A stretch of DNA of 64,000 nucleotides from Tribonema minus (taxonomy: Eukaryota; Sar; Xanthophyceae; Tribonematales; Tribonemataceae), in contig JAFCMP010000547.1 of the NCBI GenBank assembly GCA_017506865.1, forward strand, positions 186,001 to 250,000. Direction: 5' to 3'. This document shows, one piece after another, positions 37,757-40,866 of the stretch (position 1 is its first letter; each line of letters opens with the position of its first letter). Under the pieces are notes generated by a model, which was given only the letters and a program-made list of their open reading frames with translations, did not search any database and had not been told where the DNA came from. The translations under genes and the position numbers were made by a program.

Positions 37757-40652
37757 GCGCAGCGTGGGCCGGCCCTACGCTGCAGCACACTGGCACGCTC
37801 TCCACGCTGTGCGAGCAGCTGTTTGCCTTCAAGGCGGCGCTGGAGCGGTCCCAGGCGCAGGTGCTCAACTGCAGGGAGAAGCTGGCACAGCTGAGCGCTG
37901 ATGCGGTAACAGACGTAACCGACGTAACTGTCGCGGCGGCGCCGCCGGCGCAGCGCGCAGTGCGCGACATCGTGCAGCGGGTCGCCGGCGCCATGGCGGC
38001 GTGCGGCTTGCCCTGCGAGACATGCGATCCCGTGTCAGCGATCATGCTGGAAGCGCAGGCCGCCGCCGTCGCTGCTGCTGCCGGTACTTCCGACGGAGCT
38101 GCCGCTGTGCACAAGGCAGTGCTGCACCTGTGTGCTGTGCTGAGGACGCGCCTCCCACCATCGCACGTCTGGCTGGTGACCCTTGCGGCGCTGGCAGCAC
38201 TGGAGCCGGCGAGGGTCGGCGGCACCCTGTGGCAGCTGATGCTCGCGGCGCTGCGCCTTTCGCATGGGCGCATACACCCGCACAGTCGCCAGCAGCGGCA
38301 GCAGCAGCAGCAGCAGCAGCAGTGCTTGCCCCCAGAGTCAACTGGTGCAGAAGGCACTCCGGGCATCAGTGCTCAGATGACTGCCGCTGCTGACACTGAG
38401 CAACCATGCCAAGGCGCCGAAGACACAGCAACGCCGGAAGCGCTCGCCTATGCTGCTGAAGTCACCGAACTAGTGGGCATGCCCCGATCGTCCAGCGATG
38501 AACATGAAGAAGATGAAGAGGAGACGGACATGCGCAGCGTGCGACTCTCCACGGACTCCGGCGAATCGGGCGCGGGCCGCGCGCAGCAGGAGGCGGCGGC
38601 AGCGGAGCGGTTGCGGCCGCACCTGTGGGACCTCACCTTTGACCGCCGCGGCTGGGACAGTGGCAGCAGCGCTGGCGGCAGCACCGCCGGCAGCGCCCCT
38701 GCTGACAAGCCTGACAGCAGCGGCAGCAGCAGCAGCAGCGGCGGTGGTGCGTGTCAGGAAGGCGGCAGCACTGATGCTGCGGTGAGCGGAGCCCTGCTGC
38801 AGCGGTTGCTTGACCATCAGGCAACGCACGCGGAGCCCTGGGCGGCGTGGCTGCAGCAGCTGCGGGTGCAAGCGGAAGACCGCGCCGCTGCGGCAATAGC
38901 GCGGACTTTGGCACTGCCGCCGTGCTCCGTGGCCGACGGCGCTGGCTCGCTGGCCGGTCTCATGGCTATCGCCGCACTCCAACCGGCGCTCCTGTCAGAT
39001 CTGTTGAGCAATGCTGCAGTGCTGACGGCCATCGCCGCCGCGCCGTCTACGGCGGCGGCGCTGCGCGTTGCTGCGGCGAGCCCCGCGGCGCTGCTGCGGT
39101 CCGCGCTGCCGCTGCTGCCGGAGCGCATCGCCGCCGTGGGCAGCGCTCGTCCGTTGACGATACTGCTGCCGCAGTCCATTGACTGGCACTTCTTCTCGCC
39201 GCTGGCGGAGATCGAGGCGGCGGCGGCGGCGGCGCGCGTCACGCTGGCCGTCGTGGACGGCTCGCGGCCGCTGCACCTGCGCGTGCCGCGCGGTCTCGTG
39301 GTGCAGCTCAAGGGTGCAGTACTGAGCGGCGGCGGCAGCGGCGGCGGCAGCGCCGGCGGCGGCAGGCGCAGCGGCAGCAACAGCGGCAGCGGCGGCGGCG
39401 GCGGCGGTGCCCTCCGTGATGCCGCCGCGGGGGCGGCGTTGAACATGGCGCGCACCGCCTGGGACGTCATGCAGGAGGCGTACAGAGAGGGCGGCTGGGT
39501 TGTTATTCAGGACCCCGGCGTACTGGTCGACCACCTGATCATCATCGGCGACCTCATGGCGCGCCGCGACGGCCTTGTCCGCGCCTCCACGCGCGCGGCG
39601 ACGCACGCTGTCGCTGCCTTTGACACTGCCGCCAGCGGTGGCGGCGGCGGTGACAGCGGCGGCGCGTCAGACGCTGCTTCCGCTGACGCTGCTGCGGGCA
39701 CAGACACTGCTGCCGCTGCTGGTGCTGCTGGTGGCACAACGTCATCAACCGCAGCAGCAGCGGCGGCGGCGGCGGTGGCGGCGGCTGCAGCGGCACAGGC
39801 TATCGCGGCGGCGGCGGCGCATGAAGCGGGCGGCGCGCGTGTGTTCGCGACGCGCGCGCAGCCGAATCCTCTGCACCGAGTCCTGGGGGAACACGCTGGC
39901 GCGCTGCCGCAGCGGCCGCAGGATGTGGCCCTCATTGTCTCGCGAATGCTGGACACCAGTACGGGCGCTGCTGCTGCTGCCGCTGCTGCTGCCGCAGCGG
40001 GCGGCGCGGTGCGGCAGTCACTGGCGCGTGCGCCGCACCCCGACTTCCGCTTGATCCTGCTGTGCGCAGCGGCATCAGCGGCGCCTGGGGCAATCCTTGG
40101 TGACAGTGAGCTGTGCTGGTGGCAGCGCGACTGCGCAGGCGCCGCCGCCATTGACAGCGGGCGTCGCAGCCGCTGCAGCGCCGAGACTGCTGATGGCAGC
40201 GGCAACGCTGACTGCAGCGACATTGAAGGCAGTAGCGCTGGTAGCGTGGTAGCTGGTGGTGATGGCATTGACACTGCTGTCAGCACCCATGTATGCGCTG
40301 ATAGCAGCGACGACTGCAGTGGCTCCAATGCGGCCCTGGCCATGTGCTCAGCGTTGCTGCGGCGGGAGCTGGCACCCGCGCCATACCTCGACGCGACCGC
40401 AGCAGCGCAAGCCGTGTGTCCGGATGAGGTCGTGGCCTGCCTCGCCAAGTTCATGATGACAGAGCTGTGTGCGCAAAGCGGCGGCACAACCTCTACGCCG
40501 AATTCCGCCACATCGTCACCCGCGGCACTGCCGCCGGACGTGGCGGCGGCGGCGGTCAGGGCAGCAGCAGTTGAAGTTGACGTGCTCGCGCTGGCGCGCG
40601 TCATGCACGAGCTTGACACTAGCAAGCGCGACAGGCCGCAGGCGCTGCGCGC

Positions 40653-40699
<47 letters not shown>

Positions 40700-40866
40700 C
40701 TGAGCGCTTCCCTCTCAGCGTGCGTCGCGGCCGAGGCGCGGGCGATGGTGGCGACGCCGGCGGCCGCAGCACCGCAGCAGCGATCAGCGCAACTGTTGCA
40801 ACTGTGGCCGGCATAGTGCGTGTGCGAAGCTGGTATGCGGCGGAGGACACGAGTGAGGCTACGTAG
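378..40866 (+). CDS. Divergent dynein heavy chain with dead AAA1 (pseudo-dynein), whole gene
   Basis: Giant flagellar-type dynein heavy chain, about 27 exons and 6,500 codons; the usual length is 4,000-4,700, and low-complexity inserts explain the excess. Order seen: axonemal tail (DPYRLVVV and WKCFGAWR motifs, exon 1), linker (exons 9-14), AAA1 (exons 16-17), AAA2 (exons 19-23), AAA3 and AAA4 (exon 23), stalk (exons 24-27), AAA5 and AAA6 (exon 27). AAA1 begins normally (YGWEYHGTAERL) but reads APAGDAQS where GPAGTGKT is expected, and VGLVTRAD where CFDEFNR is expected. AAA4 has LDDGGGGGARAGG in place of a P-loop. AAA2 (GPPGVGKS, VVLDGP) and AAA3 (GPPLCGKT, VFIDD) look able to bind nucleotide. 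The C-terminal domain is short and unrecognisable. AAA1 hydrolysis powers known dyneins, so I infer a structural or regulatory axonemal protein. Vertebrate DNHD1 is a possible counterpart, untested. Start ATG 378 is the first in frame; stop TAG 40864-40866. Confidence 0.85.
1836..3394 (+). other. Dynein intron 1
   Basis: A 1.56 kb intron. It opens with TTGAAGTTGAAG-type motifs (1847-1880), holds a degenerate TTAGGG-like tract at 2336-2410, and near its end carries a decayed copy of the start of exon 2 (3211-3255). No other coding signal was seen; short open frames at 2254-3071 look random. Confidence 0.6.
3211..3255 (+). repeat. Decayed copy of exon 2 5' end
   Basis: Matches 3395-3435 (GGCCCC..GACCC.TGGAGCTTCG and following bases) with few changes. 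It lies inside intron 1, upstream of the real exon. One member of the intron-borne exon-end copies. Confidence 0.75.
3395..3666 (+). CDS. Dynein exon 2: tail
   Basis: Acceptor CATGCAG|GGC, donor CCCAG|GTGTGC, phase 0 in and 2 out. It encodes PDPWSFAALQRSECAFL, matching the tail block of axonemal heavy chains that follows the WRKNVR segment. The last two bases (AG) join C at 5133 to make Ser, which confirms exon 3. Confidence 0.75.
3786..4438 (+). repeat. Four tandem copies of exon 2 3' end with donor sites
   Basis: Copies end at about 3871, 4051, 4240 and 4438. Each repeats the exon 2 end (GGGGGAGACGGCGCCGCTGC, then GGGCCCAG or a close variant), usually with a GTG donor, plus part of the following intron (a 'gagacgtccgctgctg'-like segment). 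Period is roughly 180-210 bp. Copies differ from each other, so they are old enough to have diverged. They could act as alternative donors but are probably spliced out. Confidence 0.8.
4561..4660 (+). repeat. Interstitial telomere-like TTAGGG tract
   Basis: About 100 bp of TTAGGG with variants (TTCGGG, TTAGGA, TTTAGGG) inside dynein intron 2. A shorter CCCTAA-orientation stretch follows at 4909-4951, so the pair is inverted. The tract is embedded in a gene, so it is not a chromosome end. Confidence 0.8.
4803..5046 (+). repeat. Two copies of exon 3 5' end
   Basis: Segments 4803-4858 and 4958-5046 repeat the start of exon 3 (GCGTCGCACAAGGTGGCGGC and beyond); the first is preceded by an acceptor-like CCGCAG. 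Both sit in intron 2 upstream of the real exon at 5133. With the exon 2 copies, this intron consists largely of duplicated exon edges. Confidence 0.75.
5133..5487 (+). CDS. Dynein exon 3: tail
   Basis: Acceptor CCCGCAG|CGCC; the first base completes a Ser codon with exon 2. Encodes an Ala/Arg-rich helix (KVAAWRLAFRARLAAVAAAH) and a Gly-rich run. The 3' end is uncertain: donor GAG|GTGGTG at 5487 (phase 0) fits exon 4 starting at 6210, but GAAG|GTGGGG at 5539 is possible. Confidence 0.55.
6210..7322 (+). CDS. Dynein exon 4: tail with low-complexity inserts
   Basis: Open frame ending at donor GATGAG|GTGAGT, phase 0. It includes AMWELTGIVRAAIETLRAAK and ERLLFEVFVTGDFDAWRVRV, helices typical of the dynein tail, split by poly-Ala and poly-Gly runs and a VTAVTAVTAVT nonamer repeat (6346-6382). 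The start is uncertain: CATCAG|CCG at 6210 is chosen for phase; acceptors near 6127 would lengthen the exon. A degenerate TTAGGG-like tract (6028-6090) lies upstream. Confidence 0.6.
7414..7485 (+). CDS. Dynein exon 5: small tail exon
   Basis: Acceptor TTCCGCAG|GTGACG, phase 0. Encodes VTMCEKVLPRMLQRLHVYEH, a plausible tail helix. I could not place the donor with confidence; the end given is approximate, and the join to exon 6 is unresolved. Confidence 0.4.
7644..7844 (+). CDS. Dynein exon 6: tail
   Basis: Exactly 67 codons between CTCACAG|GAAGCT and GCGCAG|GTGAAG, phase 0 at both ends. Helical (EAANLLASEQPEWAALQEAN). The following intron opens with TTGAAGTTGAAG motifs and carries a near copy of the last two thirds of this exon. 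Confidence 0.6.
7911..8032 (+). repeat. Copy of exon 6 3' part with donor
   Basis: About 120 bp closely matching 7722-7844, again ending GCTGCGCAG|GTG and again followed by TTGAAGTTGAAG. Still open in the exon's frame, so it could be a duplicated cassette or a silent copy. Confidence 0.8.
8593..8700 (+). repeat. Copy of exon 7 5' part with acceptor
   Basis: Follows CATGCAG exactly as exon 7 does and repeats its first ~100 bp (GCGTGGTCCGCTCTCCCC onward), including flanking 'actgtcatgtaactg' intron sequence. It diverges by a run of extra C and several substitutions. Confidence 0.8.
8735..8968 (+). CDS. Dynein exon 7: tail
   Basis: Acceptor CCATGCAG|GCGTGG, donor CTGCAG|GTGACG, 78 codons, phase 0. 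Encodes AWVDKWHTAFVTFEARVRAM, a tail or early linker helix. It has decayed copies on both sides, at 8593-8700 (5' part) and 9078-9137 (3' part). Confidence 0.65.
9078..9137 (+). repeat. Copy of exon 7 3' end with donor
   Basis: Repeats GTCACGTTTGAGGCGCAC through CTGCTGCAG|GTGACG, matching 8909-8968 and carrying the donor site. Lies 110 bp downstream in intron 7. Confidence 0.8.
9361..9525 (+). mobile_element. LINE family A 3' tail, 5'-truncated copy
   Basis: Matches, in opposite orientation, the tail at 63433-63617. It starts at the last LINE codons (ATGCCATTTGGC... ending in TGA), then the 3' UTR with the GGCTTTTTCGCGCC hairpin region, and ends AATTAATAAAAAGTGC. It sits in dynein intron 7. 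Truncation to the 3' end is typical of LINE insertion. Confidence 0.75.
10166..10440 (+). repeat. Two copies of exon 8 5' part
   Basis: Segments 10166-10245 and 10348-10423 repeat the start of exon 8 (GTCAATATGGCTGCGCTGCA..., GAGTACCT, CCCCAGG or CCCCAGA). The second keeps the acceptor TTGCAG. Flanking intron sequence is repeated too ('ttctcacatttcata'), giving a period of about 180 bp up to the real exon. Confidence 0.8.
10530..10696 (+). CDS. Dynein exon 8: tail/linker
   Basis: Acceptor CTTGCAG|GTCAAT, donor GACGA|GTAAGT, phase 0 in and 2 out. Encodes VNMTALQEYLLACPREGLAE. Its last two bases plus G at 11680 give Glu, leading into YGEQVHF, which confirms exon 9. Confidence 0.7.
10697..11679 (+). 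other. Dynein intron 8
   Basis: About 1 kb. Holds a TTAGGG-like tract (11505-11600) near its 3' end. No exon copies were recognised; the 247-codon frame from 10858 looks random. Confidence 0.55.
11505..11600 (+). repeat. Interstitial telomere-like TTAGGG tract
   Basis: About 95 bp of TTAGGG with TCAGGG and TTTAGGG variants, in intron 8 roughly 80 bp before exon 9. Confidence 0.8.
11680..12984 (+). CDS. Dynein exon 9: linker start
   Basis: Acceptor GCGCAG|GTACGG, donor GCCAG|GTATGT, 1,305 bp, phase 2 at both ends. Contains VHFLSELESKSDDIWEAVQ and, after poly-Ala, KRGAFAALLQEAAAALRRDL: long helices with a poly-Gly run. Its final AG joins G at 13608 to give Arg. Confidence 0.75.
12985..13607 (+). 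other. Dynein intron 9
   Basis: 623 bp. A decayed copy of an internal part of exon 10 (CCAGCGGCGTCATGGCG...) lies at about 13367-13402. Nothing else was recognised. Confidence 0.5.
13608..13750 (+). CDS. Dynein exon 10: linker
   Basis: Acceptor TTTGCCAG|GGTC. Encodes VAQISAEATASGVMARTLAE then LDSIWMN, matching the linker pattern IxxISxxAxxExxLExxLxxMxxxW of dyneins. Donor taken as GCCG|GTGGGT (phase 1); GGCG|GTGACG nine bases earlier is also possible. Confidence 0.7.
14175..14268 (+). repeat. Copy of exon 11 5' part
   Basis: Repeats CGCAGGAGCTGCAGCTGCTA, then GGGCGCGCGCTGCTCTC and GCAGCAGCGCCGTCGCCA, matching 14371-14446. Lies in intron 10. Confidence 0.8.
14351..14697 (+). CDS. Dynein exon 11: linker
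   Basis: Acceptor AACAGCAG|CGCAC chosen because it fits phase 1; donor GCGCAG|GTGAGA, phase 0. Encodes RWRADLQWFHAVLLQWEAAQ and ERGRFLEVGGRFKRLL, matching linker blocks of the form LxxWQxxWLxLExIF and GKKFxxVDxxWRxIM. Confidence 0.75.
14742..15232 (+). repeat. Four copies of exon 11 3' end
   Basis: Copies end near 14838, 15016, 15115 and 15232. Each ends TTCAAGAGGCT...GAGGCGCAG or a variant, and the first two keep a GTG donor. They shorten with distance from the exon. Spacers are rich in 'acttcaacaa' motifs. Confidence 0.8.
15238..15291 (-). mobile_element. LINE family A tail fragment
   Basis: Matches the last ~50 bp of the family A tail (GTACTTTTTGTTAATTTTTC, then GCTCAGGGCGCGAAAAAGCC), minus orientation, in dynein intron 11. 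Confidence 0.7.
15716..15961 (+). CDS. Dynein exon 12: linker
   Basis: Acceptor CGCGCAG|GCGTGC, donor ACGCAG|GTATGT, 82 codons, phase 0. Encodes NLLGKLSKVREDLDACARSA, then MEFKAVTCPRLLALPAHDLF, matching the dynein block LLxxLxxCNxxLExIxKxLxxYLExKRxxFPRFYFLSxxDLL. Confidence 0.85.
16479..16530 (+). repeat. Degenerate TTAGGG-like tract
   Basis: Short run of TTAGGG and variants (CTAGAGG, TCAGGGG) in intron 12, next to an exon 13 copy. Confidence 0.6.
16608..16661 (+). repeat. Copy of exon 13 5' end with acceptor
   Basis: TATGCAG followed by GTGAACTTGCTGTTCCCGGG and the GGTGGGGGAGCTCATCTAC segment, nearly identical to the start of exon 13. It runs straight into a TAA, so it cannot serve as a coding exon. 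Confidence 0.85.
16802..16921 (+). CDS. Dynein exon 13: linker
   Basis: Forty codons between CTCACAG|GTGAAC and CAACAG|GTATGT, phase 0. Encodes VNLLFPGVGELIYRACDDAV, in the position of the linker block after FYFLS. Acceptor-side copy at 16608. Confidence 0.75.
17638..18060 (+). repeat. Four tandem copies of exon 14 5' end
   Basis: Copies near 17638, 17766, 17869 and 17996 repeat GTCATGCAGACCGCYGGCGT and in part the following GCGGGCCTCGAGTCCCTGCT. Most are preceded by an acceptor-like tract and by shared intron sequence ('tgccgctttcactaa', 'acctacccccattgg'). Period is about 105-130 bp, ending in the real exon. Confidence 0.85.
18095..18419 (+). CDS. Dynein exon 14: linker end
   Basis: Acceptor GTGCAG|GTCATG, donor ACAG|GTACGG, phase 0 in and 1 out. 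Encodes VMQTAGVRSSGAGLESLLFE, then DGVEAWLDATQQRVVACMRT; the VxxWLxxxExxM pattern is typical of the linker end before AAA1. A poly-Ala run follows. Confidence 0.8.
18872..18985 (+). repeat. Copy of exon 15 5' part
   Basis: Repeats CGGGCAAGAGCAGCGC, CAGCCGCCGCAGCGCGCGCAG and nearby bases of exon 15 in intron 14. The same intron holds an 18-base A run near 18630. Confidence 0.6.
19041..19499 (+). CDS. Dynein exon 15: pre-AAA1
   Basis: Acceptor CTCCCAG|GCAAGT, donor GCGCAG|GTGCGT, phase 1 at both ends. Opens with a basic Ser/Gly-rich stretch (GKSGRTARTGKSSASGRSAR) and then helices (ACLQASLLAHHAHFTSAAEA, LLEETLEHVEGWAATC) in the position of the conserved region before AAA1. Confidence 0.75.
19555..19602 (+). 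repeat. Copy of exon 15 3' end with donor
   Basis: GACACAGGCGCTGCACTTCA, then GTGCTGCAGGACCTGTGCGC and AG|GTGCG, a near copy of 19452-19499, preceded by a 'cttcaagcacttgaag' motif. Confidence 0.85.
19738..20172 (+). CDS. Dynein exon 16: AAA1 start
   Basis: Ends CCCGCAG|GTGCGT, phase 1. Encodes RWQCHLRYYLN, then YGWEYHGTAERLWIAPLAER, the standard entry to AAA1 (QLRYYW...YGYEYLGNxxRLVITPLTDR), then GGLLTAPAG, where the P-loop should begin. The start CTCGCAG|CACTTG fits the phase but is not certain. Confidence 0.85.
20283..20615 (+). repeat. Copies of exon 16 3' end
   Basis: 20283-20366 repeats GCGCTGCTGCACGCGGCGCA through the GCCCGCAG|GTG donor. Partial copies follow at about 20455-20495 and 20568-20615. 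Spacers share 'gcgttcgcgtggcagttgatgttg'-like sequence. Intron 16 ends in C-rich repeats of 'gagacatgcctcacgcc' (about 21070-21285). Confidence 0.8.
21286..22039 (+). CDS. Dynein exon 17: degenerate AAA1 core
   Basis: Acceptor CCCCAG|GCGACG, donor TTCAG|GTGCAG, phase 1 in and 2 out. Joined to exon 16 it reads TAPAGDAQSLCAPAWDAAAA: the P-loop Gly-Lys-Thr is gone. Further on, VLSASS takes the place of FNCSD and GGCVGLVTRADAL that of GAWxCFDEFNRI. Late AAA1 is recognisable (LPLALRVSFRPVAVVEP, like LPxNLKxLFRPVxxxxP), so the fold is probably kept. A VTAVTGG nonamer repeat occurs at 21587-21612. Confidence 0.85.
22476..22692 (+). repeat. CCCTAA-rich telomere-like tract forming the intron 17 acceptor region
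   Basis: Over 200 bp of CCCTAA and variants (CCCAATCC, CTGACC), becoming regular just before CTCGCAG|exon 18. Each unit contains CTAAC, the usual branch-point core, in a C-rich tract, so the repeat may itself be the splice-acceptor signal. Confidence 0.75.
22694..23027 (+). CDS. Dynein exon 18: AAA1-AAA2 junction
   Basis: Acceptor CTCGCAG|GCGGTG (its first G completes Arg), donor GAGAAG|GTATGT. Encodes ALTTADRKLGLSTLPRAEKR, then LCVNWIGGCLVAPLQAAMAP. Lies between AAA1 and AAA2 large domains; weakly conserved. Confidence 0.7.
23203..23272 (+). repeat. Copy of exon 19 5' part with acceptor
   Basis: CGCCAG, then GTGGGCAAGATGCGGTCGCG and CGCACATGCAGGCGCAGGTC through CGCACCACCGC, nearly the same as 23319-23388. 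It could be an alternative start of this exon. Confidence 0.85.
23319..23649 (+). CDS. Dynein exon 19: AAA2 with first half of Walker A
   Basis: Acceptor CGGCCAG|GTGGGC, donor GGAGTCG|GTGAGA, phase 1 out. Encodes VGKTRSRLPAHMQAQVDAAR, a Gly-rich insert, and SLWSCRAPAVILCGPPGVG. The intron splits the P-loop between Val-Gly and Lys-Ser. Confidence 0.85.
23805..23866 (+). repeat. Copy of exon 19 3' end with donor
   Basis: Repeats GTGGGAGTCGCTGTGGAGCT through GCCCGCCGGGAGTCG|GTGAGAGCG, including half of the AAA2 Walker A and its donor, plus the downstream GCGGTTACG motif. A shorter remnant (tctgtggagctgctgtt) lies near 24093. Confidence 0.85.
24290..24611 (+). CDS. Dynein exon 20: AAA2, rest of Walker A
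   Basis: Acceptor CCCCAG|GCAAGA completes GPPGVG-KSAVLHSLAHMAR; donor CAACAG|GTGAGC, phase 2 out. An intact AAA2 nucleotide site followed by poly-Ala and SLPYRTLGNRTVPFIAYAAH. Confidence 0.85.
24612..25498 (+). other. Dynein intron 20
   Basis: 887 bp. Contains a 14-base G run (about 24889) and scattered TTAGGG-like bits near 24840. No exon copies and no other gene were recognised. Confidence 0.55.
25499..25673 (+). CDS. Dynein exon 21: Ser-rich insert in AAA2
   Basis: Acceptor TTTGCAG|GCTGAA, donor AGCAAG|GTGCAC, phase 0 out. Encodes a basic Ser/Gly-rich stretch (KSGNSRASGLSAFSAKSG and SGSKMSRGSMMSK) similar in composition to the opening of exon 15. Probably a disordered insertion in AAA2. 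Confidence 0.7.
25787..26405 (+). repeat. Five tandem copies of exon 21 3' end plus intron
   Basis: Units of about 135-160 bp, each with CAGCGGCAGCATGATGAGCA (or close) followed by GTGCNNGATG, then 'cattgtctgctgccgctgca' and an A/T-rich part with 'tactttgaa...gtatac'. All derive from the exon 21 donor region. Copies begin near 25790, 25927, 26086, 26238 and 26377. Confidence 0.8.
26999..27057 (+). repeat. Copy of exon 22 5' end
   Basis: GCACGGGGCAGCCGCAAGAG, CACCGCCGCTACGAACCGCG and ACGGCTCCGCGCGCTC match the start of exon 22 at 27126-27180. Followed by a short telomere-like 'aaccctaatcc' tract. Confidence 0.85.
27131..27464 (+). CDS. Dynein exon 22: AAA2 Walker B
   Basis: Acceptor TGTGCAG|GGCAGC, donor GAAG|GTGATG, phase 1 out. 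Encodes RVEVLYTGGCEPHLLLGTSD and WCDGLLTRRLR (compare LYGEVDPxTxEWxDGLLSxxFR of AAA2), ending SRLVVLDGPLSRALE, the AAA2 Walker B (VxFDGPVD). Confidence 0.85.
27590..28019 (+). repeat. Three copies of exon 22 3' end (Walker B) with donors
   Basis: Copies end at about 27668, 27832 and 28018. The first is almost identical to the exon (same DGPLS motif, open frame) and is preceded by a long G run (27566-27592) and an acceptor-like GTGCAG at 27554. Decay increases with distance from the exon. The first could act as a cassette exon. Confidence 0.85.
28429..32859 (+). CDS. Dynein exon 23: end of AAA2, AAA3 and AAA4
   Basis: A 4.4 kb exon ending GCCACAG|GTAAAA. AAA2 end: RRLCLPEGAWLQMGAMLHVA. AAA3: Walker A GPPLCGKT (29556-29579) and Walker B VFIDD (30300-30314), with a Ser/Gln octapeptide repeat between them. 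AAA4: HVLVLDDGGGGGARAGGG stands where the P-loop belongs, then VRVVLCMSED (like IVLCMSPVG). Poly-Gly, poly-Ala and poly-Gln inserts are frequent. Two frame problems: the acceptor gives a different frame from the conserved AAA2 end, and a 16-bp tandem duplication at 29265-29296 shifts it back. Confidence 0.75.
29818..29996 (+). repeat. 24-bp coding minisatellite, Ser-Val-Ser-Gly-Ala-Gln-Arg-Gly repeats
   Basis: About seven to eight units of 24 bp encoding degenerate SVSGAQRG octapeptides, placed in AAA3 between the Walker motifs. Substitutions change Val to Met or Gly to Ala, and the frame is kept in every unit. Confidence 0.85.
33316..34080 (+). CDS. Dynein exon 24: AAA4 end and stalk helix 1
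   Basis: Acceptor CGGCAG|GCGCGA, donor TTCAT|GTGAGT, phase 1 at both ends. Encodes a long Ala/Arg-rich heptad region (FDAALAALKGEAAAAEERRR), the ascending coiled coil of the stalk, ending in Gly/Ala low complexity. Confidence 0.8.
34473..34703 (+). CDS. Dynein exon 25: microtubule-binding tip
   Basis: Acceptor GCCGCAG|TCTCCG, donor GCCGCAG|GTGCGT, phase 1 at both ends. FFLLESCAILMG matches the first helix of the microtubule-binding domain (AVxxLL). MLQTLLLDPALTAKLEVF matches the next. With exon 26 the tip is clearly shorter than the usual ~125 residues. Confidence 0.75.
34704..35462 (+). other. Dynein intron 25 with C-rich and exon-edge repeats
   Basis: Holds three C-run units ('cccccccccctcccccccatc', near 35100, 35190 and 35345) alternating with 'actgagcactgccaccac'. 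A duplicated segment 'cgccgccag...ctgccggaaactgaaccgctagagtccacc' (35235-35300) recurs at 35391-35460 and leads to the real acceptor. Confidence 0.7.
35463..35621 (+). CDS. Dynein exon 26: stalk tip to helix 2
   Basis: Acceptor ATCGCAG|CGCACC is the only one that keeps phase 1; donor GCTCAG|GTTTGT. LATLLRWLCALVALQE matches the conserved GLCxWVxxIxxY end of the microtubule-binding domain, and AAAAEAEVAELTAKDAALAK starts the descending coiled coil. 3' end copies lie at 35765-35806 and 35950-35978. Confidence 0.8.
35765..35978 (+). repeat. Two copies of exon 26 3' end
   Basis: CAGGACGCGGCGCTGGCCAA and GGTGGAGCGCTGAG at 35769-35805, and a more decayed AAAGCGTTGGCCAGGGTGGA at 35954-35978 followed by GGTATG. 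Both lie in intron 26. Confidence 0.75.
36296..40866 (+). CDS. Dynein exon 27: stalk helix 2, AAA5, AAA6, C-terminus
   Basis: Acceptor CCCGCAG|AGGTGC, TAG at 40864. Order: coiled coil (AIDAELDAIMARRQATYARS); AAA5 (TPLVPLLVDPRGVALRWLSK, like RWPLMIDPQGQANKWIK, then HGRVLLVSAVE); AAA6 (LTILLPQSIDWHFF; AYREGGWVVIQDPGVLVDHL, like GTWVVLQNCHL; HPDFRLILLCAAASAAPGAI, like HPDFRLWLTSxPSxxFP). Only about 250 residues follow, mostly low complexity with a poly-Gln run at 40654-40698, in place of the usual large C-terminal domain. Uninterrupted for 4.57 kb. Confidence 0.85.

Noticed and set aside
39507-40850. Minus-strand frame of 447 codons
   Set aside because: Antisense shadow of exon 27 with poly-Cys/poly-Ala from CAG runs.
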